Shown here: piece by piece, positions 27,389 to 37,602 of the stretch | Layout of the letters: each line of letters opens with the position of its first letter | Numbering within the stretch: the first letter of the stretch is position 1 | Assembly: GCF_000016785.1 (NCBI RefSeq) | Contig: NC_009486.1 | Span: 372,001 to 436,000 of the forward strand | Direction of reading: 5' to 3' | Origin: Thermotoga petrophila RKU-1 | Lineage (GTDB): Bacteria; Thermotogota; Thermotogae; Thermotogales; Thermotogaceae | DNA: 64,000 bases | Made by a program: the position numbers and the translations under genes | The notes under the pieces: model-generated | Told to the model about the DNA's origin: nothing | Database searches by the model: none | What the model saw: only the letters and a program-made list of their open reading frames with translations

Positions 27389-29159
27389 ACTGCTCAGGCC
27401 GAAAGATTTCGAGGATTTCGTCGGTCAGGATCATATATTCGGCGATAAAGGGATTCTCCGGCGAACTTTAAAAACAGGCAACATGTTCTCCTCCATCCTT
27501 TATGGACCACCGGGGTCTGGTAAGACCTCGGTTTTTTCACTGCTGAAAAGGTATTTCAACGGCGAGGTAGTTTATCTGAGCTCCACCGTTCACGGGGTTT
27601 CTGAAATAAAGAACGTTCTCAAAAGAGGAGAACAGCTGAGAAAATACGGAAAAAAACTGCTTCTTTTTCTCGATGAAATACACCGCCTGAACAAAAACCA
27701 GCAGATGGTCTTGGTTTCCCATGTTGAACGAGGAGACATCGTACTGGTTGCGACAACAACTGAAAACCCAAGTTTTGCCATCGTACCCGCCCTTCTCTCG
27801 AGATGCAGGATTCTTTATTTCAAAAAACTCTCTGACGAGGATCTGATGAAGATCTTGAAGAAAGCGACAAGGGTTCTCAAACTCGATCTGGAAGAGACAG
27901 CAGAAAAGGCCATAGTAAAGCACTCCGAAGGAGACGCCAGGAAACTCTTGAACACCCTGGAGATCGTCCACCAGGCGTTCAAAAACAAGAGGGCAACTCT
28001 TGAAGATCTGGAAACTCTGCTGGGAAATGTGAGCGGGTACACGAAGGAATCACACTACGATTTCGCTTCAGCCTTTATAAAGAGTATGAGGGGTAGCGAT
28101 CCAAACGCCGCCGTTTACTACCTCGTCAAGATGATAGAGATGGGAGAAGACCCGCGATTCATAGCACGAAGAATGATCATATTCGCCAGCGAAGACGTTG
28201 GACTCGCCGACCCAAACGCTCTACATATCGCCGTTTCGACCTCCATCGCTGTCGAACACGTGGGACTTCCCGAATGCTTGATGAACCTTGTAGAGTGTGC
28301 CATCTACCTTTCCCTCGCTCCCAAGAGCAATTCTGTTTATCTTGCAATGAAAAAGGCCCAGGAACTTCTTGTGGAGGACGTACCGCTTTTTTTGAGAAAT
28401 CCCGTCACCGAAGAAATGAAAAAGCGTGGATACGGGGAAGGGTATCTTTATCCTCATGATTTCGGCGGCTTTGTGAAAACGAACTATCTTCCAGAAAAGT
28501 TGAAAGGTGAGGTCATCTTCCAGCCAAAAAGAGTAGGTTTTGAGGAAGAACTCTTTGAAAGGCTCAAACGTCTTTGGCCCGAGAAGTACGGGGGTGAAAG
28601 TATGGCCGAAGTGAGAAAAGAACTGGAATACAAAGGGAAAAAGATCAGAATCGTAAAGGGAGACATCACAAGAGAAGAAGCGGACGCCATAGTGAACGCG
28701 GCGAACGAATATCTGAAACACGGAGGAGGAGTAGCGGGAGCGATCGTGAGAGCGGGTGGAAGCGTTATTCAGGAGGAAAGCGACAGGATCGTTCAGGAGC
28801 GTGGAAGAATTCCGACAGGCGAAGCGGTGGTAACCGGCGCTGGAAAGCTGAAGGCAAAATACGTGATTCACGCTGTGGGACCCGTTTGGAGAGGAGGCAG
28901 TCATGGAGAGGACGAACTCCTCTACAAAGCAGTTTACAACGCACTCCTTCGAGCTCACGAACTGAAATTGAAAAGCATCTCAATGCCTGCCATCAGCACA
29001 GGAATCTTCGGATTTCCGAAAGAAAGAGCGGTGGGAATCTTTTCAAAGGCAATAAAAGATTTCATCGATCAACATCCGGATACCGCTCTGGAAGAAATCC
29101 GCATATGCAATATAGACGAGGAAACAACGAAAATTTTCGAAGAAAAGTTCAGCGTTTGA
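27360..29159 (+). CDS. rarA: RarA/MgsA-type replication-associated ATPase fused to a macrodomain
   Basis: The 599-residue fusion starts at TTG 27360, overlapping galE by 29 bases. Residues 1-410 are RarA-like: Walker A GPPGSGKT at 49-56, [15 protein letters not shown] with Walker B near 100-114, [18 protein letters not shown], and the clamp-loader-like C-terminal part with [12 protein letters not shown] and [10 protein letters not shown]. Residues 415-599 are a macrodomain: [45 protein letters not shown] and [12 protein letters not shown]. Macrodomains bind or remove ADP-ribose. RarA acts at stalled forks and single-stranded gaps. A frame without any stop links the two. An internal ATG at 28602 with GGGGGTGA upstream could also give the macrodomain alone (185 residues). 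Confidence 0.93.
   Translation: MSISEKPLNELLRPKDFEDFVGQDHIFGDKGILRRTLKTGNMFSSILYGPPGSGKTSVFSLLKRYFNGEVVYLSSTVHGVSEIKNVLKRGEQLRKYGKKLLLFLDEIHRLNKNQQMVLVSHVERGDIVLVATTTENPSFAIVPALLSRCRILYFKKLSDEDLMKILKKATRVLKLDLEETAEKAIVKHSEGDARKLLNTLEIVHQAFKNKRATLEDLETLLGNVSGYTKESHYDFASAFIKSMRGSDPNAAVYYLVKMIEMGEDPRFIARRMIIFASEDVGLADPNALHIAVSTSIAVEHVGLPECLMNLVECAIYLSLAPKSNSVYLAMKKAQELLVEDVPLFLRNPVTEEMKKRGYGEGYLYPHDFGGFVKTNYLPEKLKGEVIFQPKRVGFEEELFERLKRLWPEKYGGESMAEVRKELEYKGKKIRIVKGDITREEADAIVNAANEYLKHGGGVAGAIVRAGGSVIQEESDRIVQERGRIPTGEAVVTGAGKLKAKYVIHAVGPVWRGGSHGEDELLYKAVYNALLRAHELKLKSISMPAISTGIFGFPKERAVGIFSKAIKDFIDQHPDTALEEIRICNIDEETTKIFEEKFSV
28590..28604 (+). promoter_or_regulatory. Internal ribosome site and start for a separate macrodomain
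   Basis: GGGGGTGA at 28590-28597 lies 4 bases before ATG 28602, in frame with the fusion and exactly at the start of the macrodomain. It is a fair Shine-Dalgarno match. It suggests two products, the full fusion and a free macrodomain. Confidence 0.4.
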
Positions 29160-29167
29160 TGAAACCA

Positions 29168-29197
29168 AAAGAAGGGGCAAACGCCCCTTCTTTTTTT
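29168..29197 (+). terminator. Rho-independent terminator after the rarA-macrodomain gene
   Basis: GAAGGGGC-AAAC-GCCCCTTC forms a perfect 8-bp stem, followed by seven Ts. It lies 12 bases after the stop at 29159. Confidence 0.88.
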
Positions 29198-29200
29198 AAG

Positions 29201-29287
29201 ACCTCTGAGGAAGTATTGAATCAACTCAAACGAGTTCTTGGATCTATTCCGCAACAGATTTCCATACCTGAAAGGAACTATTGATAT
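29201..29287. CRISPR. Degenerate CRISPR remnant (partial repeat, 35-base spacer, degenerate repeat)
   Basis: From memory, the T. maritima CRISPR repeat is 30 bases long and read on this strand as GTTTCCATACCTCTAAGG followed by AAGTATTGAAAC. Bases 29201-29222 (ACCTCTGAGGAAGTATTGAA plus TC) match the last 22 bases of that repeat at 20 of 22 positions. Bases 29258-29287 match the full repeat at 24 of 30 positions. The 35 bases between (29223-29257) are in the usual spacer length range. No further repeats and no cas genes are seen. The first repeat lacks its first 8 bases, where the terminator begins. The match rests on recall of the repeat; the two copies also agree with each other at 14 of 22 positions. 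Confidence 0.65.
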
Positions 29288-29307
29288 TTTCATCATACCA
29301 CAGAAAG

Positions 29308-29339
29308 TAAAAAAAGTAAAGGGGGCCTTTGGCCCCCTT
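29308..29339 (-). terminator. Rho-independent terminator of groES-groEL
   Basis: On the minus strand GGGGGCC-AAA-GGCCCCC is followed by TTTACTTTTTTTAC. It starts about 8 bases after the groEL stop. Confidence 0.88.
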
Positions 29340-29347
29340 GTTATCAT

Positions 29348-30967
<1,620 letters not shown>

Positions 30968-30978
30968 TCACACCTCCT

Positions 30979-31257
30979 TCACTCTTCGATTTTCGCGAGT
31001 ATGTCATTCACATCGATGATGATGTAATCCTCATCATCAATCTTTATTTCTGTACCCGCATATTTGGAGTAAATAACCTTGTCTCCAACTTTGATGTCAA
31101 ATTTTTCCTCGTCATCGATCTTTCCCACGGCTACGACCTCTGCCTTCATCGGTTTCTCCTTTGCGGAATCTGGAAGAACGATTCCTCCCTCAGTCTTCTT
31201 TTCCTCTTTGATGGGCTTGATGAGAAGCCTTTCACCGAGAGGTATCACTTTCATCAT
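30979..31257 (-). CDS. groS: Co-chaperonin GroES
   Basis: The 92-residue lid protein has [14 protein letters not shown] at the start, the mobile loop [17 protein letters not shown] near 19-35, and the [14 protein letters not shown] block. Two ATGs in a row follow GGAGGG; the first (31257) is used here and the second differs by one residue. It is transcribed from the promoter at 31310-31338 and controlled by the CIRCE operator between the promoter and the gene. Confidence 0.96.
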   Translation of the reverse strand: MMKVIPLGERLLIKPIKEEKKTEGGIVLPDSAKEKPMKAEVVAVGKIDDEEKFDIKVGDKVIYSKYAGTEIKIDDEDYIIIDVNDILAKIEE

Positions 31258-31278
31258 CCATCCCTCCTTCGTAGATTT

Positions 31279-31305
31279 TTAGCACTCTCATCGTTCGACT
31301 GCTAA
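31279..31305 (-). promoter_or_regulatory. CIRCE operator (HrcA binding site) of groES-groEL
   Basis: TTAGCACTC, 9 bases and GACTGCTAA are read on the plus strand. The CIRCE consensus is TTAGCACTC-N9-GAGTGCTAA, so there is one mismatch in the right arm. It lies directly downstream of the -10 box and 22 bases before the groES start, where HrcA would block transcription or the start of the message. Confidence 0.9.
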
Positions 31306-31309
31306 TATA

Positions 31310-31338
31310 AATATACTACTTTTTACGAGCCTCTTCAA
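31310..31338 (-). promoter_or_regulatory. groES-groEL promoter
   Basis: On the minus strand TTGAAG, 17 bases and TATATT are followed directly by the CIRCE operator. Transcription should start inside the left arm of the operator. Confidence 0.75.
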
Positions 31339-31373
31339 GGGATATTGATTAAGAAAAACGAACACAAACTCAA

Positions 31374-31390
31374 CATTATCGTTAATAATG
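31374..31390. promoter_or_regulatory. Palindrome upstream of groES promoter
   Basis: CATTAT-CGTTA-ATAATG has two 6-base arms around 5 bases. It lies 36 bases upstream of the groES -35 box and 34 bases beyond the ssrA terminator, in an AT-rich stretch with no gene. It could bind a second regulator. I see no partner protein for it. Confidence 0.3.
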
Positions 31391-31423
31391 GGTAAACAAT
31401 GAGTCAAAGAGGTTGAAGAAAAG

Positions 31424-31450
31424 TAAAAAGGCGCTTGAAGCGCCCTTTTT
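31424..31450 (-). terminator. Terminator of ssrA
   Basis: On the minus strand GGCGCT-TCA-AGCGCC is flanked by As and followed by TTTTTACTTTTC. It starts just after the CCA end of tmRNA. Confidence 0.85.
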
Positions 31451-31451
31451 C

Positions 31452-31808
31452 TGGTGGAGGCGGGGGGATTCGAACCCCCGTCCGAAGATGGAGGCCCCTG
31501 GGCTTCTCCGAGCGCAGCCCGTGTTTTCGATTTCAGGGGGGACCCCCCACGGGCAGGGTGTCCTCTCCCACAGCCTTCCTGAAATTTCCCGATTCAGGCC
31601 GGAAGGCGAAGCCCGAATCGGTAGGCTGGATCTCTCACGCCCTCTTCCGAAGCCCAGCCAACTTCGGAGAGGACGGCCGCTTATCTATTAAGCGGCAACA
31701 GCAACAGGTTCGTTGGCACTTATTCTTTGTCCCACCTTTTTTACGAGGAGGTGGGGACCTCGGCTCGCTTCCCAGGGGACTCCATCCCCGTCGAACCCGT
31801 TCGCCCCC
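31452..31808 (-). ncRNA. ssrA: tmRNA (ssrA), tag ANEPVAVAA
   Basis: The 357-base RNA rescues stalled ribosomes. Its 5' GGGGGCG pairs with 3' CGCCTCC before ACCA, with G3 opposite U, the alanine identity element. A T-arm with GGGGGTTCGAATCCCCC is near the 3' end. The tag frame (31688-31717) reads GCC AAC GAA CCT GTT GCT GTT GCC GCT TAA, which gives ANEPVAVAA, a hydrophobic end for proteolysis. The GC-rich paired blocks between are the pseudoknots. The end is fixed by the encoded CCA (31452-31454). Confidence 0.97.
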
Positions 31809-31828
31809 TGGTTTATCAATCCATCTTT

Positions 31829-31848
31829 ATTATACCACCTTTATTATA
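31829..31848 (-). promoter_or_regulatory. Tandem extended -10 elements of ssrA
   Basis: On the minus strand TGGTATAAT occurs twice with a 14-base period (TATAAT at 31843-31848 and 31829-31834), each followed by AAAG. Both match an extended -10 box. The inner one would start about 13 bases before the mature 5' end, so a short 5' leader must be trimmed, as RNase P does. Confidence 0.65.
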
Positions 31849-31894
31849 CCACTGTTCAGACTCTTCCAAATGTCGGAAGGTTCAGGGTATGTTG

Positions 31895-31900
31895 TATAAT
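31895..31900 (+). promoter_or_regulatory. -10 box of the second peptide-type ABC operon
   Basis: TATAAT lies 45 bases before the permease start. The -35 region is poor. A short inverted repeat (CTTCC-N7-GGAAG, 31863-31879) lies upstream of it and could be an operator. Confidence 0.45.
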
Positions 31901-31944
31901 CATATGAAGATACATACCCAATTTACGACCAGGAGGTGTACCAG

Positions 31945-32982
31945 GTGACCGCATACATCATACGAAGACTTCTGCTCTTGCCCCTGATTCTCTTAGGAGT
32001 AACTTTCATCGTCTTCTCGATGATCCAGTCCCTCGGGCCGGATAAATTGCTCGCAGCGTACGTCAACCCGAATATGCTGGACAAATTAACGACTGAGCAA
32101 ATGGATGCCCTGAAGGAAAAGTACGGTTTGAACGACTTTTTCGTTGTGAGATACGTCAAATGGCTCTCAAACACTCTGAGAGGTGATCTCGGGTGGTCCC
32201 TTGTTGGGAAAGAACCGGTGAAAGATGCTCTTTTGAGAAGACTCCCATACACCGTTGAACTTGCGCTTTACGCCATCTTCCCTGTTGTATTTGTTGGAAT
32301 ATGGCTCGGTGTGAAGGCTGCGGTTCACAGAGGAAAATTCCTCGATCATTTCATAAGAATCTTCGCCGTGGTTGGCTGGTCTTTTCCTGATTTCGTCTTT
32401 GGATTGCTCGTTCTGATGATCTTCTACAGCATACTGAACTGGCTTCCTCCTGGGAATCTGAGTATGTGGGCTGAAGAAGTGATCAAATCTCCGGAGTTTC
32501 ATCGCTACACAAAGCTCGTTACAATAGACGCACTTTTGAACGGCAGACTGGACATCTTCTGGGATGGGCTAAAGCACCTCATAGGTCCCATCATAACTCT
32601 TTCGTGGCTCTGGTGGGCGTATCTTCTGAGAATCACCAGGTCGAGCATGCTGGAAGTCCTGAACAAAGAATACGTGAGAACCGCCAGGGCAAAGGGTCTT
32701 CCCGAAGATGTGGTTATAAACAAACACGCCAGAAGAAACGCCTTGATTCCTGTTACCACGGTTGCCGGTGGTATGGTCATCGGTCTCTTCTCCGGTACCG
32801 TGATCGTGGAAACGGTCTTCAACAGAACGGGTGTGGGAAGTTTCACCGCGCAGGCAGCTCTGCAGCTCGATTACGCTTCGGTGATGGCTTCTGCGTTGTT
32901 TTTCTCAACAATTCTTGTTGTTGGAAATCTCATAATAGATATTCTGTACGCCCTTATAGACCCCAGAATAAGACTTGGATGA
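31945..32982 (+). CDS. Peptide/oligosaccharide-type ABC permease, DppB-like
   Basis: GTG at 31945 is preferred over GTG at 31936, because GGAGGTG (31932-31938) then lies 6 bases upstream instead of covering the start. The 345-residue membrane protein begins TAYIIRRLLLLPLILLG and has the EAA-type loop VRTARAKGLPEDVVINKHARRNALIP near the last third. It ends in LIDPRIRLG. It pairs with the DppC-like permease 13 bases downstream. No binding-protein gene is in this operon. Confidence 0.9.
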   Translation: MTAYIIRRLLLLPLILLGVTFIVFSMIQSLGPDKLLAAYVNPNMLDKLTTEQMDALKEKYGLNDFFVVRYVKWLSNTLRGDLGWSLVGKEPVKDALLRRLPYTVELALYAIFPVVFVGIWLGVKAAVHRGKFLDHFIRIFAVVGWSFPDFVFGLLVLMIFYSILNWLPPGNLSMWAEEVIKSPEFHRYTKLVTIDALLNGRLDIFWDGLKHLIGPIITLSWLWWAYLLRITRSSMLEVLNKEYVRTARAKGLPEDVVINKHARRNALIPVTTVAGGMVIGLFSGTVIVETVFNRTGVGSFTAQAALQLDYASVMASALFFSTILVVGNLIIDILYALIDPRIRLG

Positions 32983-32995
32983 GAGGTGAAACGAC

Positions 32996-33937
32996 GTGAA
33001 CCAGGAATTCAAAAGAATAATGAAGAGATTTTTTAGAGATCCATCCGCCATCATAGGGTTCTCTCTGGTGCTCTTCTTTGTGGTGATAGCCATTCTCGCG
33101 CCTGTTATAGCTCCTCCCATTCACCCGCTCACCAGAGCCAAGCTACCCGATCCTTACTTGATGCCCGTGGTGAGCTGGAATCAGAGCCCACAACCCCCTA
33201 CCACGAAAGAGGATGCCCTGGCGAAGAATCCCAACAGAGAACCTATACGCTGTGTTGATTATCATCCATTCGGTGTCATTGGTGGCCGTGATATTCTATA
33301 CGGAATCGTCTGGGGCACAAGAACGGCTTTCAAGATAGGTCTCATAGTCACACTCGCAAGACTCCTGATAGGAGTGTTCATAGGTTCAATCTCAGGTTAC
33401 TTTGGAGGATGGATAGATGAGGTTCTCATGAGGATCACCGATATCTTTCTCTCTATTCCTTTCCTCATAGCGGCTGTTGTGCTGACAACCGTTCTCGGGA
33501 CAGGTCTCGACAAGGTTATGATAGCGATGATCGTGTTTGGATGGATGGGAGCGGCAAGGCTCATCAGAGGAAACATTCTTCAGGTGAGGGAAGAACAATT
33601 CGTTCTGGCAGCGAAAGCAATAGGTGTGCCCGATTTTCTCATCATACTGAAACACGTTCTTCCGAATACCATTTTCCCCGTCCTGATATGGGCTTCCATG
33701 AACATGGGATCTCTCGTGATAACGGCCGCTGTGCTCAGTTTCTTGGGACTCGGTGCCCCCCAGGGATACGCCGACTGGGGATCCATCCTCAGTTACTCGA
33801 GAGACTGGATGATGGAGATAGGAAAGCACTGGTACGCCCTCGTTTATCCCGGTACCGCTATGGTTCTCTTCGTTCTGGGATGGAATCTGCTGGGCGATGC
33901 GCTCAGAGACGCTTTCGATCCAAGGCTAAAATTCTAA
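32996..33937 (+). CDS. Peptide/oligosaccharide-type ABC permease, DppC-like
   Basis: GTG start with GAGAGGTGA upstream. The 313-residue protein has a normal size for DppC, in contrast to its 516-residue counterpart at 3991-5541. TM1 is at about 23-45, and GGRDILYGIVWGTRTAF stands where GTDxxGRD is usual. The EAA loop with AAKAIGVPDFLIILKHVLPN is at about 207-226. The outer loop between TM1 and TM2 is about 55 residues. Confidence 0.9.
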   Translation: MNQEFKRIMKRFFRDPSAIIGFSLVLFFVVIAILAPVIAPPIHPLTRAKLPDPYLMPVVSWNQSPQPPTTKEDALAKNPNREPIRCVDYHPFGVIGGRDILYGIVWGTRTAFKIGLIVTLARLLIGVFIGSISGYFGGWIDEVLMRITDIFLSIPFLIAAVVLTTVLGTGLDKVMIAMIVFGWMGAARLIRGNILQVREEQFVLAAKAIGVPDFLIILKHVLPNTIFPVLIWASMNMGSLVITAAVLSFLGLGAPQGYADWGSILSYSRDWMMEIGKHWYALVYPGTAMVLFVLGWNLLGDALRDAFDPRLKF

Positions 33938-33949
33938 GGAGGGATCGAA

Positions 33950-34954
33950 TTGACAGAGCCTCTGCTTAGGGTGGAAAATCTGAAAACCTATTTCTATACA
34001 GAAGACGGTGTGGTGAAGGCGGTCGATGGTGTTTCTTTTGAGGTCAGAGAGGGAGAAACCCTGGGCATCGTTGGGGAATCCGGAAGTGGAAAAAGTGTGA
34101 CATCGCTCTCAATAATGAGACTCCTGGATCAGAACGGAAAGATAGTTGATGGAAAGATCATCTTCAAAGGAAGGAATCTTCTCGAACTTTCAGAGAGCGA
34201 AATGAGGAAGATCAGAGGAAAAGAGATCGCCATGATATTTCAAGAACCCATGGTGGCTTTGAACCCTGTTTTCACGATAGGGGATCAGATAATGGAGGCA
34301 ATAATTCTTCACCAGAACGTCTCTGAAAAAGAAGCGAGAAAAATGGCTATAGATCTTCTCAGAAAAGTGGGAATTCCCGAACCTGAAAAGAGAGTGGATG
34401 AGTACCCCCACCAGCTCTCCGGTGGGATGAGACAGAGGGCTATGATAGCCATGGCACTCTCCTGCAGACCGAGTCTTCTCATAGCGGACGAACCCACCAC
34501 CGCTCTCGACGTGACCATACAGGCTCAGATCCTGGAGCTCATGAAGGAACTCCAGAAAGAATACGGAATGGCAATCATTCTGATCACCCACGATATGGGC
34601 GTCGTTGCGGAAATGTCCGATAAAGTTGCTGTCATGTACGCGGGAAAGGTGGTCGAGTACGGAGACGTGAAAACCATCTTCACCGAACCCAAGCACCCCT
34701 ACACCTATGCTCTTCTCGAATCCATTCCCAGAATAGACGTAGAACAGGAGAGACTGAAGAGCATTCCGGGAAACGTACCCGACCCGCTCAACTTCCCTCC
34801 GGGATGTAAATTCCATCCCAGATGTGAATTCTTCGAAAAAGGAAAATGCGACGTTGAAGAACCTGAACTGGAAGACCTGGATGGCAATCACAAGGTGAGG
34901 TGTTTCTTCTGGCAAAAACTCGATGAAATGAGACATGCAAAAAGCGAGGTGTGA
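33950..34954 (+). CDS. ABC transporter ATPase, OppD/DppD-like
   Basis: TTG start with GGAGGGATCGAA upstream. The 334-residue ATPase has Walker A GESGSGKS at about 43-50, Q-loop MIFQEP, signature LSGGMRQR, Walker [13 protein letters not shown], and the C-terminal Cys-containing tail [16 protein letters not shown]. It should form a heterodimer with the F-type ATPase that starts 4 bases after its stop. It is very similar in layout to the second D-type ATPase at 36610. Confidence 0.93.
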   Translation: MTEPLLRVENLKTYFYTEDGVVKAVDGVSFEVREGETLGIVGESGSGKSVTSLSIMRLLDQNGKIVDGKIIFKGRNLLELSESEMRKIRGKEIAMIFQEPMVALNPVFTIGDQIMEAIILHQNVSEKEARKMAIDLLRKVGIPEPEKRVDEYPHQLSGGMRQRAMIAMALSCRPSLLIADEPTTALDVTIQAQILELMKELQKEYGMAIILITHDMGVVAEMSDKVAVMYAGKVVEYGDVKTIFTEPKHPYTYALLESIPRIDVEQERLKSIPGNVPDPLNFPPGCKFHPRCEFFEKGKCDVEEPELEDLDGNHKVRCFFWQKLDEMRHAKSEV

Positions 34955-34957
34955 AAC

Positions 34958-36112
34958 GTGAGCAGGGAAATCCTTAGAGTTGAAAATCTGGTGAAACATT
35001 TTCCCATAAGGGCTGGTGTTTTTAAGAGAATTGTTGGATGGGTGAAGGCCGTCGATGGTGTCAGCTTCAGCATAAACGAGGGAGAAACCTTCGGCCTCGT
35101 TGGAGAGTCGGGTTGTGGAAAAACCACGATTGGAATGACCCTGCTCAGACTGTACGAGCCAACATCGGGACGCATCATCGTGGACAACGAAAACACGACC
35201 TACTACTTCATGCCGCGTTCCAAGGCAAAAAAATACATAAAGCGCACCTATCTGAGCAGGTTCGTCAACATGAAGGAGTCAGATGTGGAAAAACTGGAAG
35301 GTGTCGACAGAGAGTACGCCCGTATTTTCTTTGAGGAGGCAAAGGGTTCTCCAAAGAAGTTCATGTCCATTCTTCTCGATGATCTACCGGAGAAAAGGAA
35401 AAAATTTCGAAGAGAGATGCAGATAGTGTTCCAGGATCCATACAGTTCCCTGAACCCGAGGTTGAGAGTGAAGAGCATAGTGGGTGAAGGCATCGTCACA
35501 CACAGGATCGCAAGGGGGGAAGAAGTAGAGAAACGAATCAAAGAAATCTTGGAGGATGTGGGTATTCCTTCGGCTTACGTGTACAGGTTTCCACATGAAT
35601 TCTCCGGTGGTCAGCGCCAGAGAATCGGAATCGCACGTGCCCTGGCTTTGGAACCCAAACTCGTCGTGGCGGACGAGGCCGTCGCTGCTCTGGACGTCTC
35701 GATAAGAAGTCAGATCATAAACCTCATGGAAGATCTTCAGAGGGAACACAAACTCACGTACATTTTCATTTCGCACGATCTGGCTGTTGTAAAGCACATA
35801 AGCGATAGAATAGGTGTGATGTATCTTGGAAAGATGGTGGAACTTGCTCCTAAAAAAGACTTGTTCGAAAAACCGCTCCACCCTTACACTGTAGCTCTCA
35901 TGTCTGCGATACCGGTACCTGATCCAACAAAGAAGAGGGAAAGAATCATTCTCAAAGGAGATGTTCCGAGCCCTATAAATCCGCCGTCTGGCTGTAGATT
36001 CCACACAAGATGTCCCATAGCGAAAGAGATTTGCTCCAAGGAAGAACCGGCTTTTCGAGAGGTTGAAGAGGGACACTTCGTCGCCTGTCACTTCCCGGGT
36101 GAGCTGAGGTGA
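34958..36112 (+). CDS. ABC transporter ATPase, OppF/DppF-like with helical insert
   Basis: GTG start with AGGTGTGAAAC upstream. The 384-residue protein has Walker A GESGCGKT at about 49-56, then a charged helical insert (about 80-150, with [18 protein letters not shown] and [11 protein letters not shown]), Q-loop VFQDPY, signature FSGGQRQR and Walker [13 protein letters not shown]. In that block the usual Glu-Pro-Thr is EAV, which is unusual. The insert is the same kind as in the ATPase at 8334. The next gene overlaps its stop by 4 bases. Confidence 0.92.
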   Translation: MSREILRVENLVKHFPIRAGVFKRIVGWVKAVDGVSFSINEGETFGLVGESGCGKTTIGMTLLRLYEPTSGRIIVDNENTTYYFMPRSKAKKYIKRTYLSRFVNMKESDVEKLEGVDREYARIFFEEAKGSPKKFMSILLDDLPEKRKKFRREMQIVFQDPYSSLNPRLRVKSIVGEGIVTHRIARGEEVEKRIKEILEDVGIPSAYVYRFPHEFSGGQRQRIGIARALALEPKLVVADEAVAALDVSIRSQIINLMEDLQREHKLTYIFISHDLAVVKHISDRIGVMYLGKMVELAPKKDLFEKPLHPYTVALMSAIPVPDPTKKRERIILKGDVPSPINPPSGCRFHTRCPIAKEICSKEEPAFREVEEGHFVACHFPGELR

Positions 36113-36597
36113 GAAGGTACTGGCTGGTAATTTTGTTGATCGCCATCGTCATTCTGTTTTTTAGAGTGAAGTGGGAAGTGAAGAGAATACACGTTGAAGA
36201 TCCAGAGATCAAAAAAATGGTTGAGGAAATTCTTCGGGAAAAACGTTACAGATACAAGTTCACCGACACCAGAGAGAGAGCTCTGATAATAGAAAAGGAC
36301 AGAGCTATCGTACCGCCAAACGAAGTAGTTCTCCACCTGGACTGGCCGGAGAAAGTGAAAGAGAAGGTGAAAGAACTGGTTGAACCGTTCTTTCAAAAGA
36401 TAGAGCTTTCCGCCACAGAATCACAGATGGCTACAGCAGAGGTGTTTTTGGAAGCTGTGATCGAAAGTTTCTTTGAAGGAAATCAGTCTCTGTTTGAGAA
36501 TTCTTACTACTGCGGGGAGATCTACGTGTTTTCAAACGGAAAATGTGTGGCGGAGTACGATCCGTCAACTGGAGAACTCGTTTTTCTCGATAAATAG
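36109..36597 (+). CDS. Membrane-anchored small protein of unknown function in ABC operon
   Basis: The 162-residue protein starts at GTG in a GTGA overlap with the ATPase gene. It has one hydrophobic segment (about 4-19, YWLVILLIAIVILFF), then a charged region and a mixed alpha/beta domain. I recognise no family. It contains two Cys (YYCGEI and GKCVAE) in the last third. It is not a binding protein, since no SBP fold or signal-cleavage site is seen, and it sits where an accessory part of the transporter could be encoded. Confidence 0.7.
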   Translation: MRRYWLVILLIAIVILFFRVKWEVKRIHVEDPEIKKMVEEILREKRYRYKFTDTRERALIIEKDRAIVPPNEVVLHLDWPEKVKEKVKELVEPFFQKIELSATESQMATAEVFLEAVIESFFEGNQSLFENSYYCGEIYVFSNGKCVAEYDPSTGELVFLDK

Positions 36598-36609
36598 GAG
36601 GTGAACGGT

Positions 36610-37602
36610 TTGGCAACGCTTCTGGAAGTGAAAAACCTCAGCACGTGGTTTTACATGGAAGAAGGTGTAGTCAAAGCCGTGAACGATGTGAACTTCTCGC
36701 TGAATTCCAACGAAGTTCTCGGAATTGTCGGTGAGACTGGTTCCGGCAAGAGTGTGACAGTGAAATCCATAATGCGCCTCATAAAGCCTCCCGGAAAAAT
36801 AGTGAGCGGTGAGATCATATACAAAGGTCAGGATATACTGAAGATACCCGAAAAAGAAATGCACAGGATTCGAGGAAAAGAGATCGCAATGATCTTTCAG
36901 GATCCGATGATGTCTCTTAATCCGCTTTACACGATAGGAGACCAGCTCATGGAAACGATCAGGTATCATCTTGGCTACGACAAGAGAAGAGCCTATCTGA
37001 GAGCGGTGGAAATGCTGGAACTCGTTGGAATACCGGAACCCGAAAAAAGAATGAACAACTATCCATTCGAATTCTCAGGTGGAATGAGGCAGAGGGTGGT
37101 TATAGCCATCGCCCTGTCCTGCAATCCCAGTGTGCTCATAGCGGATGAGCCCACCACCGCCCTCGATGTGACCATACAGGCACAGATCCTGGAACTCATG
37201 AAAGAACTTCAAAAAGAGTTCAAAACGGGACTCATCTTCATAACACACGATCTTGGTGTGATCGCTTCCATGGCAGACAGGATTATGGTGATGTACGGAG
37301 GAAGACAGGTCGAGATAGGAACATCCGATCAGATCTTCTACTCACCCAGACACCCTTACACGAAGATGCTCCTGAGAAGCGTGCCGAGAGTGGATAAAAG
37401 ACTTGAAAAGCTCGAGTCCATACCGGGGCAACCCCCAAGGATGGTCGACATACCACCGGTGTGTCCCTTCTTGCCTCGCTGTCCAAGAAGAGTGGAGAGG
37501 TGCTTGAAAGAATTACCAGAGCTTTCCGAGATAGAAGAAAACCACTACGTCAGATGTTTCAATCCGGTTGAGGAGGAAGTGAGTCTTGAAAGAAATTCTT
37601 GA
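36610..37602 (+). CDS. ABC transporter ATPase, second OppD/DppD-like
   Basis: TTG at 36610 is chosen because GGAGGTG (36597-36603) lies just upstream; an open frame begins three codons earlier at a GTG inside that ribosome site. The 330-residue ATPase has Walker A GETGSGKS near 40-47, signature FSGGMRQR, Walker [13 protein letters not shown], and the tail [16 protein letters not shown]. It is a second D-type ATPase in this operon, with no extra F-type. It could serve the transporter at 3991-9503, which lacks one. That pairing is inferred. Confidence 0.9.
   Translation: MATLLEVKNLSTWFYMEEGVVKAVNDVNFSLNSNEVLGIVGETGSGKSVTVKSIMRLIKPPGKIVSGEIIYKGQDILKIPEKEMHRIRGKEIAMIFQDPMMSLNPLYTIGDQLMETIRYHLGYDKRRAYLRAVEMLELVGIPEPEKRMNNYPFEFSGGMRQRVVIAIALSCNPSVLIADEPTTALDVTIQAQILELMKELQKEFKTGLIFITHDLGVIASMADRIMVMYGGRQVEIGTSDQIFYSPRHPYTKMLLRSVPRVDKRLEKLESIPGQPPRMVDIPPVCPFLPRCPRRVERCLKELPELSEIEENHYVRCFNPVEEEVSLERNS

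Noticed and set aside
31413-31899. Open frames across the tmRNA with WWRRGDSNPRP-type peptides
   Set aside because: They are translations of the RNA gene complement, a known source of false proteins.
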